This document shows, piece by piece, positions 10,746 to 22,527 of a DNA stretch of 64,000 bases; position 1 is the first letter of the stretch; the number at the start of each line of letters is the position of its first letter. The stretch spans positions 18,228,001-18,292,000 of the forward strand of contig CM041465.1 of assembly GCA_023213395.1 (NCBI GenBank), read 5' to 3'. Below the pieces are notes generated by a model. The model made no database searches, had not been told where the DNA came from, and saw only the letters and a program-made list of their open reading frames with translations. This stretch comes from Cycas panzhihuaensis (lineage: Eukaryota; Cycadophyta). The translations under genes were made by a program, and so were the position numbers.

Positions 10746-13700
10746 TTTTTTGTAATAAAATAAAGCACACTAAAATGAAAAAGAAACTACTTCCTTTAGA
10801 TGCAATACACACTTTTTCAATGAAGAAGAACTAACATGAAATACAACTAACATAACATGCAACTATATATGTAAACCACTAAGAGATCTAATAACATGCA
10901 ATGTTTATATGAAGCTTTTATTCCAATTACATGCTATTTTCTTTTGGAGAATGGTTCCAAGATTGAAAGAGAGATTTTAAAGATATACTTCTATTGTAAT
11001 GAATGATATTCAAACTATAAAAATTATATGCAATCAATCATAATTAAGTTATCATCTATAAATAAGCAATAGATTGAAAAGTAGAGAGATTTTATCATAA
11101 ATAGAGTCTTTTGGACACTAAAGGATCCTTGAATCTCATATAATATGATTACATCAAAGATGTATCATTCATATATTTAGATTTCCTTTTAAAGCAAGAA
11201 AGCAATGAAAGGAATGAAGTCACACAAGAATAATACTAGAAATTTTCTATAATTTCTAATCTATTAATGAAGTCTTGCCTCAGAATGGATTTTCCTCTTT
11301 TATATGATCAAACTTCTTTAAATTTTCCTTTAGAACCGATAAAGAAAGAAAAGAAACACAAGAATAATAGGCTCAACGATAGCTACAAAGAAGCCAAGAT
11401 GAAAGTCGACCTCTTAGGGATTTAGACAACTACGAAAGAATGGGAAAGAGTAGCTATCCTCTTAGTGAACAGATGACTATTCTTCACAATAGACCATTTC
11501 TTTTTTATCCTATAAAGTATAGACCTTTCAGTTAAATTTCCAAGGAAAAAAATGAATAGAAGGGTACTTCAAATATTACTAAAAAGAAAGGAAAGATTCT
11601 GAGCATAAACAATCATAAAAGAGTGATAGAATTACAAGAATCCATAATAGGAAAGATCTTACTAGGAAGAAAAAAAGTTTAAAGTTAAAAATTTTATGAA
11701 AATATAAGTATTCTAAGAAGCACCAATAATTGAAATATGAGCAGAAGTGAAACAATAACCAAAGCTTCAAAATCCTTCTCCTGACTTCACCCTTTTTTCA
11801 TTCAAAAAAGTTTTCAAGTGGTAGCAGTAAAATCTCACAAAAATCTCAAGAAGCACTTTTAAAATCTTGATTTCTCACATCACACATTTCAAATCATAGA
11901 AGATAATAGGGTTTCCATGAGTTTTGGGTATGATTGGGATAGATTTCCATTGAATCTAGGCAATGACATACAAAAAACTAGCATGCTTGAAAGGCTTTAC
12001 ATGCATGACAGTAAAAAATATGACTGGTCACATTTTTTAAGAGCCAAAAATGTAATCTTCTTCATAAAATATGGTCAATTATGTCTTTGGCAATAACAAA
12101 AATGTGATAAATTAGGAGTTAAAAATGACTCATTAAAAAGTCAGAATAATTTTGATTGATATATTTTAGCACAAATAACTTTATTGGTGAGAAAAATAGC
12201 CAGAGAAAAGGATAAAAATAATAAGCAGAAGCCCAAAAAGTGATTAAAAAAATAATTTAAGGGTGAAATCAAGATAAAAACATGAAACAATATGTTTTAA
12301 AGGAATAAATGAATAAGAATGATCATAAGAAAGAGATTAGATGCCATGGTTATCACTCATTAGTAGGTGATAGCATAATAATACATCCATCATAACTCAA
12401 CATATATCATTAATAAAATCAACATAACGTTTCACTAAAACATGGCCTAATGCAACTAAAACAAACCTTAAACTAATTATCTTCATATATATAATATAAG
12501 AAATATACTAAAAGTGATAAGGGCTAGGTTTTAGTGAAATATTTGCCCCCTTAATACCTGAAACTCCTACTTCAGGAAGGAAGTAGGATGGTGAAAGGTG
12601 ATAATGATCAAGGTGAAAGATTTTCTGTTAGATGAAAGACATGAGATGCAGTATATGAATGATGGTTTACTAATTTACAAGAGAACTATAATCAATTAAA
12701 ATAAACTATTTACAAGAACGAGTTAAAAAGATCTTATCTAAAAGCCTACCCAAATGGACTAGGTTCTTATTCACTCAATACAAAAGCAATATTTAATGAT
12801 CACAAACTGGATGGGACTTAAGAATCTAACTAGTCATAGTTTATCTCTCATTAACCATACTTCAGAGGAAAGTTCTATTATTAGAGTACAAAGGATAGAC
12901 TATCATAGTTTTTGGGTTCGTTAATAGGTGACTTTTCAGAGCCTTAGGACTATCATAGTTTCAACTCATTAGTAGGTGACTTTTTAGAGTCTTCCATCAT
13001 AGTTTAAACTTATTAACGATGTGAAGGACTTCAAAGCTTAATTATCATAGTTTAAGTTCATCACCAATTAGATTTTGGAGCATTCCCTATCATAGTTTAG
13101 GCTCATTAATAGGTAAACAGGCTCGAAGTATTTTTGAGATAAAAATAAAAGTTGATCAAAAGAAAACAAATGAAAGATATAGTATTCAAGTCTCCAAAAG
13201 GCTCCATGAAAGATAAATGTATTAAAGTTAATACTTGAGCCTAACAGATAGAAGATGAATAATTCTATTATTCCAAAGTGATTTTATTTGAGAATGATGA
13301 TTACAAAAGAATAAAATTCACTTGGATAGATCTAATAGATGAAAGAAAAAAATTTTGCTCGAAAAGTGAGAAAAAGGCCTCCCTTTTTAAGTAAAAGATG
13401 GATATATTGAATTTCATTTTTATAGGAGGGAGTTAGAAAATTGAACTATCCAAGGGCCTTTTCTCTCATTTTTTGAGATGATCTAAAGCTATTTCAATGG
13501 AGGACTAGCTCCAAGAGATAGATATCAGTAGAATGTAGTAGGGGGCTAGATATTCAGTAAGTTCACTTAAATTTTTTTAAAAATTAAATTTCATAGTAAA
13601 AAACGTGATTTTATAGCATGAAAAACATAGAGATATAACCAAAAATGTGAGAACACTATTAAAAACATGACTAGATAGTTAATAATGGAATTAGAGAAAT

Positions 13701-13817
13701 TACATTTTTAATACTAAATCATATTTTTGAATAGATAGTCGCAGTTTTGACTAATTTATTACATTTTTAAACTTAACAAAAAGAAAATTAAAAATTAAAG
13801 TTTTTGAAACATAAAAA
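10746..13817. other. G copy 1, LTR remainder and 3' non-coding region
   Basis: AT-rich sequence without a supportable coding frame, matching 37950-40119 followed by 47505-48250 in copy 2. It contains the CATAGTTT minisatellite (12835-13135). The long LTR of G may extend into it. Confidence 0.6.
12835..13135. repeat. CATAGTTT minisatellite in G copy 1
   Basis: Six imperfect units start with CATAGTTT at 12835, 12904, 12954, 12998, 13046 and 13091, mostly spaced 44-50 bp. Most continue as ..CTCATTAATAGGTGACTTTTTAGAG... Copy 2 has the same array at 39901-40110, cut by element E, with its last unit at 47508. Related single units lie near 35915-36015 and 52379-52430. Confidence 0.75.
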
Positions 13818-14801
13818 TCAGATCTTAATGCAAATTTTTTAAAGCAATGCAGCCTCTAGAGAGAGTAGATATGCAAGAAAATAAGGGATTAGCTATTGGA
13901 GAGCTAGTTGGCTAGTTGGATAAGGCAAATTAGGCTTTATTATGAGCTTGTGGACTATCTTGGGTGAGTGGATCAACACAAATAATGATGAAGTATGCGA
14001 TATTACATGATTTTATTAGCTGTTAGATCCCATGATGAAATGTTTTTAGGATATAGGCAATCAAAGACATACAAATCACTCCAAGAGATGTAGAGAGGAT
14101 ATTGGAAGTGAGTTGGCATGGAGAGAGGATTAAACTCAACAGAATAGTAGATGATAAGTCTCAAATGACTTGTAACTAGTACTTGATTGGTTTATAAACC
14201 AATTAGGTCTAGATGGGATATCCATTGAGGCAATACAACTAGTAGAATGGATCTCTATTATATGGAGGATTATCACCCGTATCATTATCTATAGGATTGT
14301 TAGAACCTAAATCTTCATGGGGGTCCCAACTTAGTGGGTAGAAGTGGTGAGGAGATATGAGTAGGGAGGTTAGATGAACTAGCGGTAATACATAGTAGAT
14401 AGTATGTGCCTTTAATTATCACAGATTAAGAGGCAGGGTAGGGAAGGATTCTCATATAGCTTAATCCTTATGTATTGGTTGTACAATTATATTCCTTTGA
14501 TAAAACTAGGAGGAGCACCAAGAGAGCTGATAATTATGGATCTAGGGATGAACATATAGCACACGAGAACTTGTATCCATAACAAGATAGTTATCATGTC
14601 AAGGAGTTCGCACAGTCCTTATTGAGTATGATGACTAAGAGGTAATTAGTACCAAATTCATACAGAGGGCTGCCATTGTGGAGTGATGATGAGGTAAATG
14701 TAGTGGAAAGAGGAGTAGTAAAGGCCCCTATCACTAGTAGAAGGAGAAGGAGAGGGGAAAATAGAGGAAGAAAAGGTGGGAGATATAGTGGAGGTGGTGG
14801 C

Positions 14802-15113
14802 TGAAGGAAGGATAGATTTAGGGAATCAATCACTTACATGCACACAATGGCAATGGGGAATGAAAAAGAGATGAAACAAGATATGGGAGTAAAGCTTAGA
14901 GGTGAGAATGAATAATGACTCCCTCCTTGAGATTTTACTTTTTATTATTGAGGGTGAGCATTAAGGTTAGGATTTTTAGACCTAATGATATGAATCTAAA
15001 ATAACATCTAAATTCATATAAAGCATATTTTACTAAGAGATTAATGCTAACAATATATCATAAGGTCACTTAATTAATCTGTACAAATGACCTTCATACA
15101 TTAACCTCTTTCA
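14802..15113 (-). repeat. Minus-oriented copia C LTR, left outer end
   Basis: This is the reverse complement of the C LTR seen forward at 28293-28680, with a ~75-bp internal deletion near its 3' end. On the minus strand it reads TGAAAGAGGTTAATG to CTTCCTTCA. It is preceded there by the purine tract AAGAGAGGGA (15114-15124), so it is a 3' LTR. Confidence 0.88.
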
Positions 15114-15142
15114 ATCCCTCTCTTAATAGTGGAAGGTCATTT
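15085..15142. repeat. Fold-back junction: 11-bp stem, 36-nt loop
   Basis: AAATGACCTTC (15085-15095) pairs with GAAGGTCATTT (15132-15142). In a normal C element these two segments are the start of the LTR and the last interior bases before the purine tract (compare AAATGACCTTCC at 28265-28276). Outside this stem the two sides continue as inverted LTR copies of 223 bp each (14873-15095 and 15132-15354). Confidence 0.8.
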
Positions 15143-15354
15143 GTGTAGAATAATTAAGTGACCTTAGGATATATTATTAACATTAGTCTCTTAGTGAAAT
15201 ATGTTTTGTGTATATTTAGATGTAATTTCAAGTTCATACCATTAAGTGAAAAAATTCTAACCCTAATGCTCACCCTCAATAAGAAAAGATAAAATCTCAA
15301 GGAGGGAGTCATTATTCATTTTCACCTCCAAGCTTTACTCTCATATCTTATTTC
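15132..15354 (+). repeat. Plus-oriented C-b 5' LTR fragment
   Basis: Matches about 28312-28535 of the intact C LTR, including GGAGGGAGTCATTATTCATT. It lacks the first ~20 bp and stops at CATATCTTATTTC, where unrelated G+C-richer sequence begins. It is equal in length (223 bp) to the inverted arm on its left. Confidence 0.85.
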
Positions 15355-15592
15355 TGTTGGAGCGTGTGATGCTAACTATCACAAGGAAGTCCTCTTCCCA
15401 AATCACCCCAGGGTTTTTGGTGTAACGGAAACCTGTGACAAGTGGTATCAGAGCGACCAGGGTTTAAAATCGGTCCTATGTACCGTGGTAGCATACCCAG
15501 AGATGCGTGAAGGTGTCTGTTAGGTGGCACTGAGGAACACCGTGGTGGACATGCAATGCCATGTAGGTACAGTCAACTCCTTGTGATGGGGA
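15355..15592 (+). other. G+C-rich foreign patch with primer-binding site in C-b
   Basis: This ~238-bp block replaces the last ~150 bp of the C LTR and its primer site. It begins TGTTGGAGCG; CA at 15439-15440 is followed by AGTGGTATCAGAGCGACC, the form of an LTR end plus an initiator-Met tRNA site. It is about half G+C and keeps many CpGs, unlike its neighbours. Homology to the C leader resumes near 15593 (GAAGGGGATCTATTCACTCC versus GAAGAGGATCAATTCACTCC at 28697). It looks like sequence from another LTR element joined by template switching. Confidence 0.65.
15443..15454 (+). promoter_or_regulatory. Primer-binding site (initiator Met tRNA type) of C-b
   Basis: TGGTATCAGAGC is the complement of the plant initiator tRNA-Met 3' end and lies 2 bp after a CA dinucleotide that could be an LTR end. 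C-c has the mutated form TGGTATTAGAAC at 28683. Confidence 0.8.
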
Positions 15593-17531
15593 AGAAGGGG
15601 ATCTATTCACTCCATTCCAGTTGCATGGAGTCATTTTGCCTCTCCTTCATCTTCAATGTAAAGTATTGAGAGTGCATTCATTATTTTTTAACATCTTGAG
15701 AGCTTAAAATTATAGTATTTTATATGTTGCTACTTTCTATATGTGTGCATAAATTCGAAGGTGAAGAATACAGGTTTTTGAAGCTGTTCAGTTGCCAGAA
15801 TAGTCCCGGAAGCATTAAAGGCCTAAAATTTCATAAAAAAATTGACCATCTTAGAATTTGATAAAATTTTGTACACAAGGTCTCCTTGACTAGGGAATCA
15901 TTTTGTTATTATAAATCAACTTTATATTCAACCTGAAACAACAAGTTTTGGCTGTGATAAAAGGGTAAAATTTGTGGATAAGTGATTTAAAGCACTTTTC
16001 TTAATGAAATCCTTTAATTATAAGCTAAAAATCTAAATGTTTTATTAAGGGATCTAGTATATTTATGCCTTAGGATCAATTTAAGATAAATATCATCAAA
16101 TGTCATCCACTGGTTAGTGAGATCTATGTAGTTTTCCCATGGTTGCTGATTTTGCCTACTCAACCCCACAAAGGACATTACAAGGGTATTTTGGGTAATT
16201 TTTTGGCAGATTTTACAGATAGTGTAGAAGGAAAAGTTAATGTACATATCAAAATATAACTTTTGAAATATTGAAGTTTAGATTCTGAGATAATTGATCT
16301 GGAAGGATTTTGCTTTCGTGCTTTTTCGAGCAGGAAATTTTTTTATACCTTTTCAAAAATATCACTTCACAAACCTATTAGAAATGATATTCTAAGCACT
16401 TTTTCCTTATATCATAAATTCATATTTCACCATTTAGGCCTTCATATTTATAATTTTTAAAAAATTATGCCTATTTATCATTATTTATAAATTTTACGAA
16501 AAAAACATAAAATAGAGAAAAATAGCATGCATATAGATTTTAAAAAATCAACATTTTAGCGGCAAGTTGGTCTACTTTTTATTCCATTGTGGCTTTTGTA
16601 TCAAAACTTCTAAAATCATATTTGGAAACATTGTACTAAAGCAAGGGAAACCTTGGATTGGAAGCAACATCTGGTTCCTCTACTAAATCTAGCATGCTTT
16701 TTCTATTTGCACACATAGCATAAAACATCATAAAAGTAGCAACAACAACAAGGCAAGCATGAAAATCAAGCAAGCATATTTGGCAACTTTTTATTTCAGT
16801 TTTCAGTTATATAGAAACATCTTACACTATTCTTAAAAGGAATCTCATCTGTACAATTTATACCGCTAGTTCTTGACTTGTTCACATGCTTTCCTTAGTT
16901 GAAATAGACCAAGGTTGGCCAAAGTTTAGGCCCTAAGGGAGGTGTGAGTTTCATACTAGGTCTGTTCTTAACCAGAAAAGTGGTGGAGGGATAGGTTAGC
17001 CATACCTACGGTCTCCAATCTGGGATAATCCTGATAACCACCTAGGAAAACTGAAAATGTTAATGCAAGATTAAAATTAACCCAGTCCAATATCTATCAT
17101 ATCCATGGGATACACAGTACAGTTTGACTCTTCGGATGAGGTATATAGCTGCTCACTGGTGAACTGGGTGAGGACTAGGAGTACCTGGACTCCACTGTGA
17201 GTTGGATTTCATCACCAAGCACAAGTGTGGGTATCACAAGTGAAGGCCCTAATCATATACTAGAAACCTTAGGCATTGAAACCTCACCTACATTTGGACA
17301 TAAGTGAGAGGTTAGTAGCATGACAGATCACCACTCTTTGCCATGTCTATATTAGGCCTCATTCTTACATCATTGCTTATATTCATTTTTTTATAATTGT
17401 TAAAAAATACTTAATCATTGCTTGCTTCTCATCATAACAATCATTTCTACATCCCTGTTGCACTAGGTGTACTAGCCACACATGTTAATGGCACATACTT
17501 CTATCATCTCTTCTATTTCTTCATCATCACC
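15593..17531 (+). other. C-b untranslated leader
   Basis: Non-coding sequence of about 1.9 kb matching the C-c leader (28700-30564) along its length. No supportable gene on either strand. Confidence 0.7.
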
Positions 17532-18003
17532 ATGTCATCTCAATTCAAGCAAAATGTTAACTGCATATTGAAAGGCAAAGAAAATTGGAATGTATGATAC
17601 ACTAGAGTTAAAAATGCTACAAAGTATGAATACCTTTAGAGAGCCCACTTGTAGCCTACACCTAGTATATCAACAACATCTGCTTTTGGTGGATCCGCTC
17701 CAACAACTCCTATAGATGATGCAACTAAACTATAATAGGAGATAGATGATGAAAAGATTCGTGCAGGAATTTTGTTGGTCATTGATCACTCCTTACACAA
17801 CTTGATAAATGAAGAGCAACATGATACAGCTTGGAAGGTCCTAGAAGTTCTCAAAAAGAACTTTGATACAAAGTCAAATTTAGAATTTGTTCATTTTATT
17901 TTGAAAATGAACAAATTAAAAATGTAGAAGAGATAAGCTCATGAGATAATAAATCTCCTTCGACCAATCAAACAAGCAATTGACAAAGACTTTAAGACCT
18001 AAT

Positions 18004-18457
18004 TATTGAAGTTAAGTGTCATCACTCCACTCCCACCTTCCAACCAGGATTGTACACCTAACCATCTTCAATTTAGACATGTGATGCTCAACATGTCAAG
18101 GTAAGTTAAAGTAAGTTGAGTTAGTTTCATTTGAGTTAAGTTAATATTATTTTATTATTATTTTAAATTCAGGGGTTGAGGAGTTTCCCTCCTCTCCCAA
18201 ACTATAAATATTGAGGGGTGTACAACCCTGGTGTCTTGAGACACCACCTCCTTTGAGGATATTTGTCATTCTCTCAACAACAATGGATTGAATTCAATGC
18301 TATCATGCTCTCATAGTTCATTTGTACAACATCGATCTTCATTGCTATATTGTTACATAGATTTGTATTGAGTATTTGATGCAATACTATTATTTTGAAT
18401 ATATTAAAGTTTATTATATCTTTTGCCCTATTCTCCTTATAAGTATATTTTCCATCA
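18004..18457 (+). repeat. D 5' LTR
   Basis: The first two bases read TA instead of the TG seen in the 3' LTR; it ends ..CCATCA. A clear TATA box (CTATAAATATTG, 18202-18213) is followed ~30 bp on by GTGTCTTGAGACACCACC, a small palindrome near the likely transcription start. Confidence 0.92.
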
Positions 18458-18553
18458 TTTGGTATCAGAGTTTAGTTTAGCTCCACTTCATTTCCTTCAT
18501 TTGGTATCAGAGCATAGTCCTGAAAATATTATTTCCAACATTTAGTATCATAG
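18456..18553 (+). repeat. Triplicated primer-binding site of D
   Basis: CATTTGGTATCAGAG at 18456, CATTTGGTATCAGAG(C) at 18498 and CATTTAGTATCATAG at 18539 recur at 42 and 41 bp. The first starts at the last two LTR bases, so it is in the functional position; the second has the best match to initiator tRNA-Met (TGGTATCAGAGC); the third is degraded. Confidence 0.85.
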
Positions 18554-18939
18554 TAGACGATTGTTGGCATGTTAAAGTTTTGAAGAAGAGCAACAGGATT
18601 TATTGGCATTCTACAGTAAATTTTCTTACAAGAAAGATATATTAGCTATATTTATTGTTTGAAAAATTTTCAACAAGTTTTTATATATTTTTCATCAAGA
18701 TTTATTCATTATTGAGTTATTTTTATGATATAACAAGTGTTTTTTCATATTTTTCACAGATTTGTACAAATTTATGAAGAATTTCAACTACAAGCTATAC
18801 TTTTTCAAAGATTTGTGAAGGAGATCAACAACAAGTTACATTTACTCAAGTTTTTTTCTCAGATTTGAGCTATCTTTCTTCATATTTACATATTTTACCA
18901 TATATTTCACCATTTCGTGGTAATTTTTTATCTACTTAT

Positions 18940-19420
18940 TGAATATTTTTTTAGATCTATGAAGGTTTTCAGCTGTAAGTAAGACTCATATAAGTTTTTT
19001 CAGATATACTACATTTCACTTTAGATCTACAACATAGTCTATAGATTTGCTCACTTTAATAAATATCTGACAGTTAGTTTGTTCAAATATTCAATATTCT
19101 CTCAGATCTGCTATTTTTTACTATAGATCTACTTATTTCAGCAAGTTTTTCACTATTGTCTGGTATATTTGTTCAGATCTATAATTATTTGGCTATAGAT
19201 CTGTTATACTCACATCATATCTACATTATTTAGCTTAAGATCTATTTATTTTATCAAGTTTTTTCAGCATTTTCTGCTACATTTAGTTCAGATCTGTTGT
19301 ATTTCATTTCATATCTATATTTTTTATTATATTTTTTTACTATATTTTTAAGTTTTCTACAGATCTACAATTTCTGGAGCATATTCAGTATTTTTTTGGA
19401 GAAGAACACACTGCAGATCT
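18940..19420 (+). repeat. Degenerate AGATCT-containing tandem region in D
   Basis: AGATCT occurs at least ten times in under 500 bp (for instance near 18953, 19022, 19103, 19125, 19175, 19197, 19238, 19291, 19360, 19416). It is usually in the context TTCAGATCTNCTATTT or CTATAGATCT, separated by T-rich spacers such as CAAGTTTTTCA. It reads as an old tandem array whose units have drifted. Confidence 0.6.
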
Positions 19421-20502
19421 ATTTACTAGAAGCTTTTGAAGCTTACTTGGGTGCCTTCAGAGCCAAGTTGGAGTTGATACTGTTGCTCATTTTTTGATTT
19501 AGCTTCTCATATATCTGGAAAAACATATGCATATGACTGCTTGTTGAGATCCCGGCAAGCTCATCTGTTCACTGGAGAAGATGGATCAGAGTTTTATCTA
19601 TTGTGAAAGACGTTCTCCCGCTCAGAAGTCTGCACAACAACACTGCAACCAGACTACCGGGTTCTTCGTACTTTGATATTCAAGATATAAATAAATAACT
19701 AAATTTCTTTGATATACTTTAAGTTTTTACTTTATTCCTGGCTGAGTTAATGCATCTTGATACACTTTATTTTTTTCTGTGCATACTCTCTGTGTATGCT
19801 TTATACCTCTCTCGATAGATCTGTGTGCTTTGGCTTTGTTTCTAGCTCCGTTAATACATCTGTGTGCACTTGTATTACTGTTTCAATATAGTCTTCTATG
19901 CTCTCAGTGTTCTCTTTGTGCTCGACATTGTTAGGAGACCTCCACCAGTTCACAGTACATGCAATACCCATGCTATATATTTTGATACTCATTTAATATA
20001 TCTTTATAAATACATTTAAAGGATCATTCTTTATTTTGTGACTGTTTTATAAAGCATTTCTCTTAATTTATTTATAGCTTAGTATTCGTTTGTCTGCTAT
20101 TTTCACCTGAAGTTTCTTCCTGCAACATGGTTGCTCTTCAAAGAATCCTTGGGCTCACTCCCCACCTTAGAAGCTTCTTTCATTAACCCATCATTCTACA
20201 GACTATTATCATCTTTCTGTTTGTGATCATTCTCAGTCTGAACCTATTCTCAACATTCTTCGCTTGATCCAAACTAGACCCCATTCGGGAGGAACCTGTT
20301 CCCCATCTTTCTGTCTTTATTTCCCTTTAATACGACTGCTTCTTCCACACAGTAGAAGCCGTTCTTCCTTCCTTGTGGTCTGTTCACTGTTCAACTATTA
20401 AATTTAACACTACTGCTAATATTTCCTTCTTCTATCTAGTAACTTGTTGTACTTGCAGTTGAGTTCAGCCGTCCTTCTCCACGCAATGTCTGCATCTGTT
20501 CA

Positions 20503-21021
20503 ACAACTCTGTCTTCGGTAGTGTACAACTCTGTCTTCAGTAGCATATGTGTTCCCATTGGGAATTTGAGACAGAAGCTATATCAAAGCTTTTATTAAAT
20601 GCCCATCAATCATATACGACTTTTATTAAATGCCCATCAATCATATACGGCCGACGACGTGTTAAAGTGTATTTTTTTTATTTATGGTTTTAAACTTACG
20701 GTTCACATACCCTTTTTTCAACTGCGTGTTCTGCACATTCCTTTTCTGCATCGACGTCACTACGCCTTCCCCACTTGGTATCAGCCGTTTTGAAAGACAA
20801 CATTCAGTCGTTCCATTAGTTCTCACGGCCTTCATCCAACAACGCAACTAGGCCCGCTCCTTTTATTATATATTGCGTGTTCTTGCATGTTTCAGCGTTC
20901 GTTGAAATGGCTGATTTGTCATCTTAAGTTTCTATTAATTTAATAGTACTTGTTTTTGTTGTTTTGATAGCGCTTTCTTATCGTGCCTTTGTTGTTTTGA
21001 TAGTGCTTTCTTATCCTGCCA
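20503..21021 (+). repeat. Three short tandem duplications in the D leader
   Basis: A 22-bp unit occurs twice at 20503-20546 (ACAACTCTGTCTTC..GTAG), a 31-bp unit twice at 20589-20650 (CTTTTATTAAATGCCCATCA..) and a 33-bp unit twice at 20956-21021 (TTGTTGTTTTGATAG..). Each pair is nearly identical, so they are recent compared with the rest of D. Confidence 0.85.
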
Positions 21022-22527
21022 TTTCGATAAGTGCATATTAGGATTTTATTGATTTAATAATTCCTGTTTTTTGTTGTTTTGACAACGGTGGCATAAAGTT
21101 TTTTAAAAAAATAAATTTAGTTGTATAAATTTTAAATTCGGGGGTTTACATAGCTTAGCACCCTTGACTCCTATCCCCCTGGTCATATTCAATCTTCACA
21201 TGACCGTTAGTCATCTTTAAAGAGGTTTTTTATTTTTTATAAACGTTTTTCTTTTTTTTTTTTTTTTTTTTTTAGTTTTACATAGGGTTATTGGTGGTTT
21301 TTTACCATAACTCTTCGTTGGAGCATCAGTTTCTGATGAAACCACCTCCATTAGATCATAAATTTTCTGTAGATTAATTTTGACTAGTCATATGACCAAT
21401 TTGGTGCTGATTTGTCCCCGTTTTGGCCAATTTAACATCAGACATTCAAATTTTCAGCCTTTTTTACACTTTTAACAAAATCACTTTTAGAACTGACCGT
21501 AATTTATTATTGGTAAATTATTTTCTACCCAGATTTCTTCTATAGCAATCCACATTTTATAAAATTCAATACCCACTTATTATTTTTTTTTTTTGAATTC
21601 ATTTTCATTAATATTTTAATCGCTAAAAGTGGGAATTTAGTTGTTTTTAGCCTGTTTCTTAACATTTTTACATAAAGACATATGTTACTATTTTTACTAT
21701 AACTTTTTTATTTTATATCAGATTTCAATTCTGTTAGTTTCATTAGGAAGATGGCTTAATTCTCTTTGATTTGACATAATGTTTTATACATTTTTACATA
21801 TTTTTGCTGATATTCAAATAATTCAAATTAGAGGTACTTTATTGCCTCAAATCTACTATTTTTACACATTTTTTAATATATTAAAAAAAAAAAAATCAAT
21901 TGAAAGTACATTGAATAATTTTATAACCAATATTTGATCACCTTATAGCATTCTATAAGTATTTTGTTAGCATTTTGACACCCTGCTCCTGTTTAGCCTC
22001 AAAACGAGGCCTGTACCTTTGCTTCACTAAAACTTGATTTCTAGGAACCCGTTTTCATAACAGTCAGTTCTGTTGGGTTCAAATTTTATTTATCTTTATA
22101 CTCGTAAAGTTTAATATCATTCTGATATCATTTAATATACTTTTGAATCCCTCAAACCTAAGGTTATCATTCAAACCTTCCTTTAAGGAGCATATTAATT
22201 TTTTATTAAAAATTTCTTTATATTGTTATTTTTTTAAAGTGAAAAATACTTTTATATATTTTATTTTCAGCATTTTACATTATTATCAAGGCAAAAGATC
22301 TTTATATATGCTCTTATATTCACTTTATCTCAAAATTTATTTGAAAGGCGAACCTATATTAAAAAGTTCTTTTATCATTTAAATAAAAGAAAAAAAAGAT
22401 TATTTCTTTATTATGCCTAGTTGATTGACTTTCTAAAGGGCATTTGAAATCATATATTTTCATTGATTTATTGATATTTTAACTTGTTAAAGTATATTCA
22501 TTTTACATACTAAAGTTGTTTGATAAA

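Larger units (their letters stand above)
18554..22527 (+). other. D leader, non-coding
   Basis: About 4 kb without a supportable gene. 18750-19420 is T-rich with repeated AGATCT words; 20500-21080 has three short tandem duplications and a local rise in CpG; 21251-21274 is a T tract; 21480-22500 is very AT-rich. Confidence 0.65.

Noticed and set aside
15355-15440. A solo or complete TRIM element
   Set aside because: TG..CA and a primer site are present, but no second copy of the 86 bp, no purine tract and no target duplication are seen.
22143-22382. Plus-strand 79-codon frame in D
   Set aside because: Composition is Phe/Ile/Leu/Tyr/Lys-rich as expected for translated AT-rich DNA; no motif.
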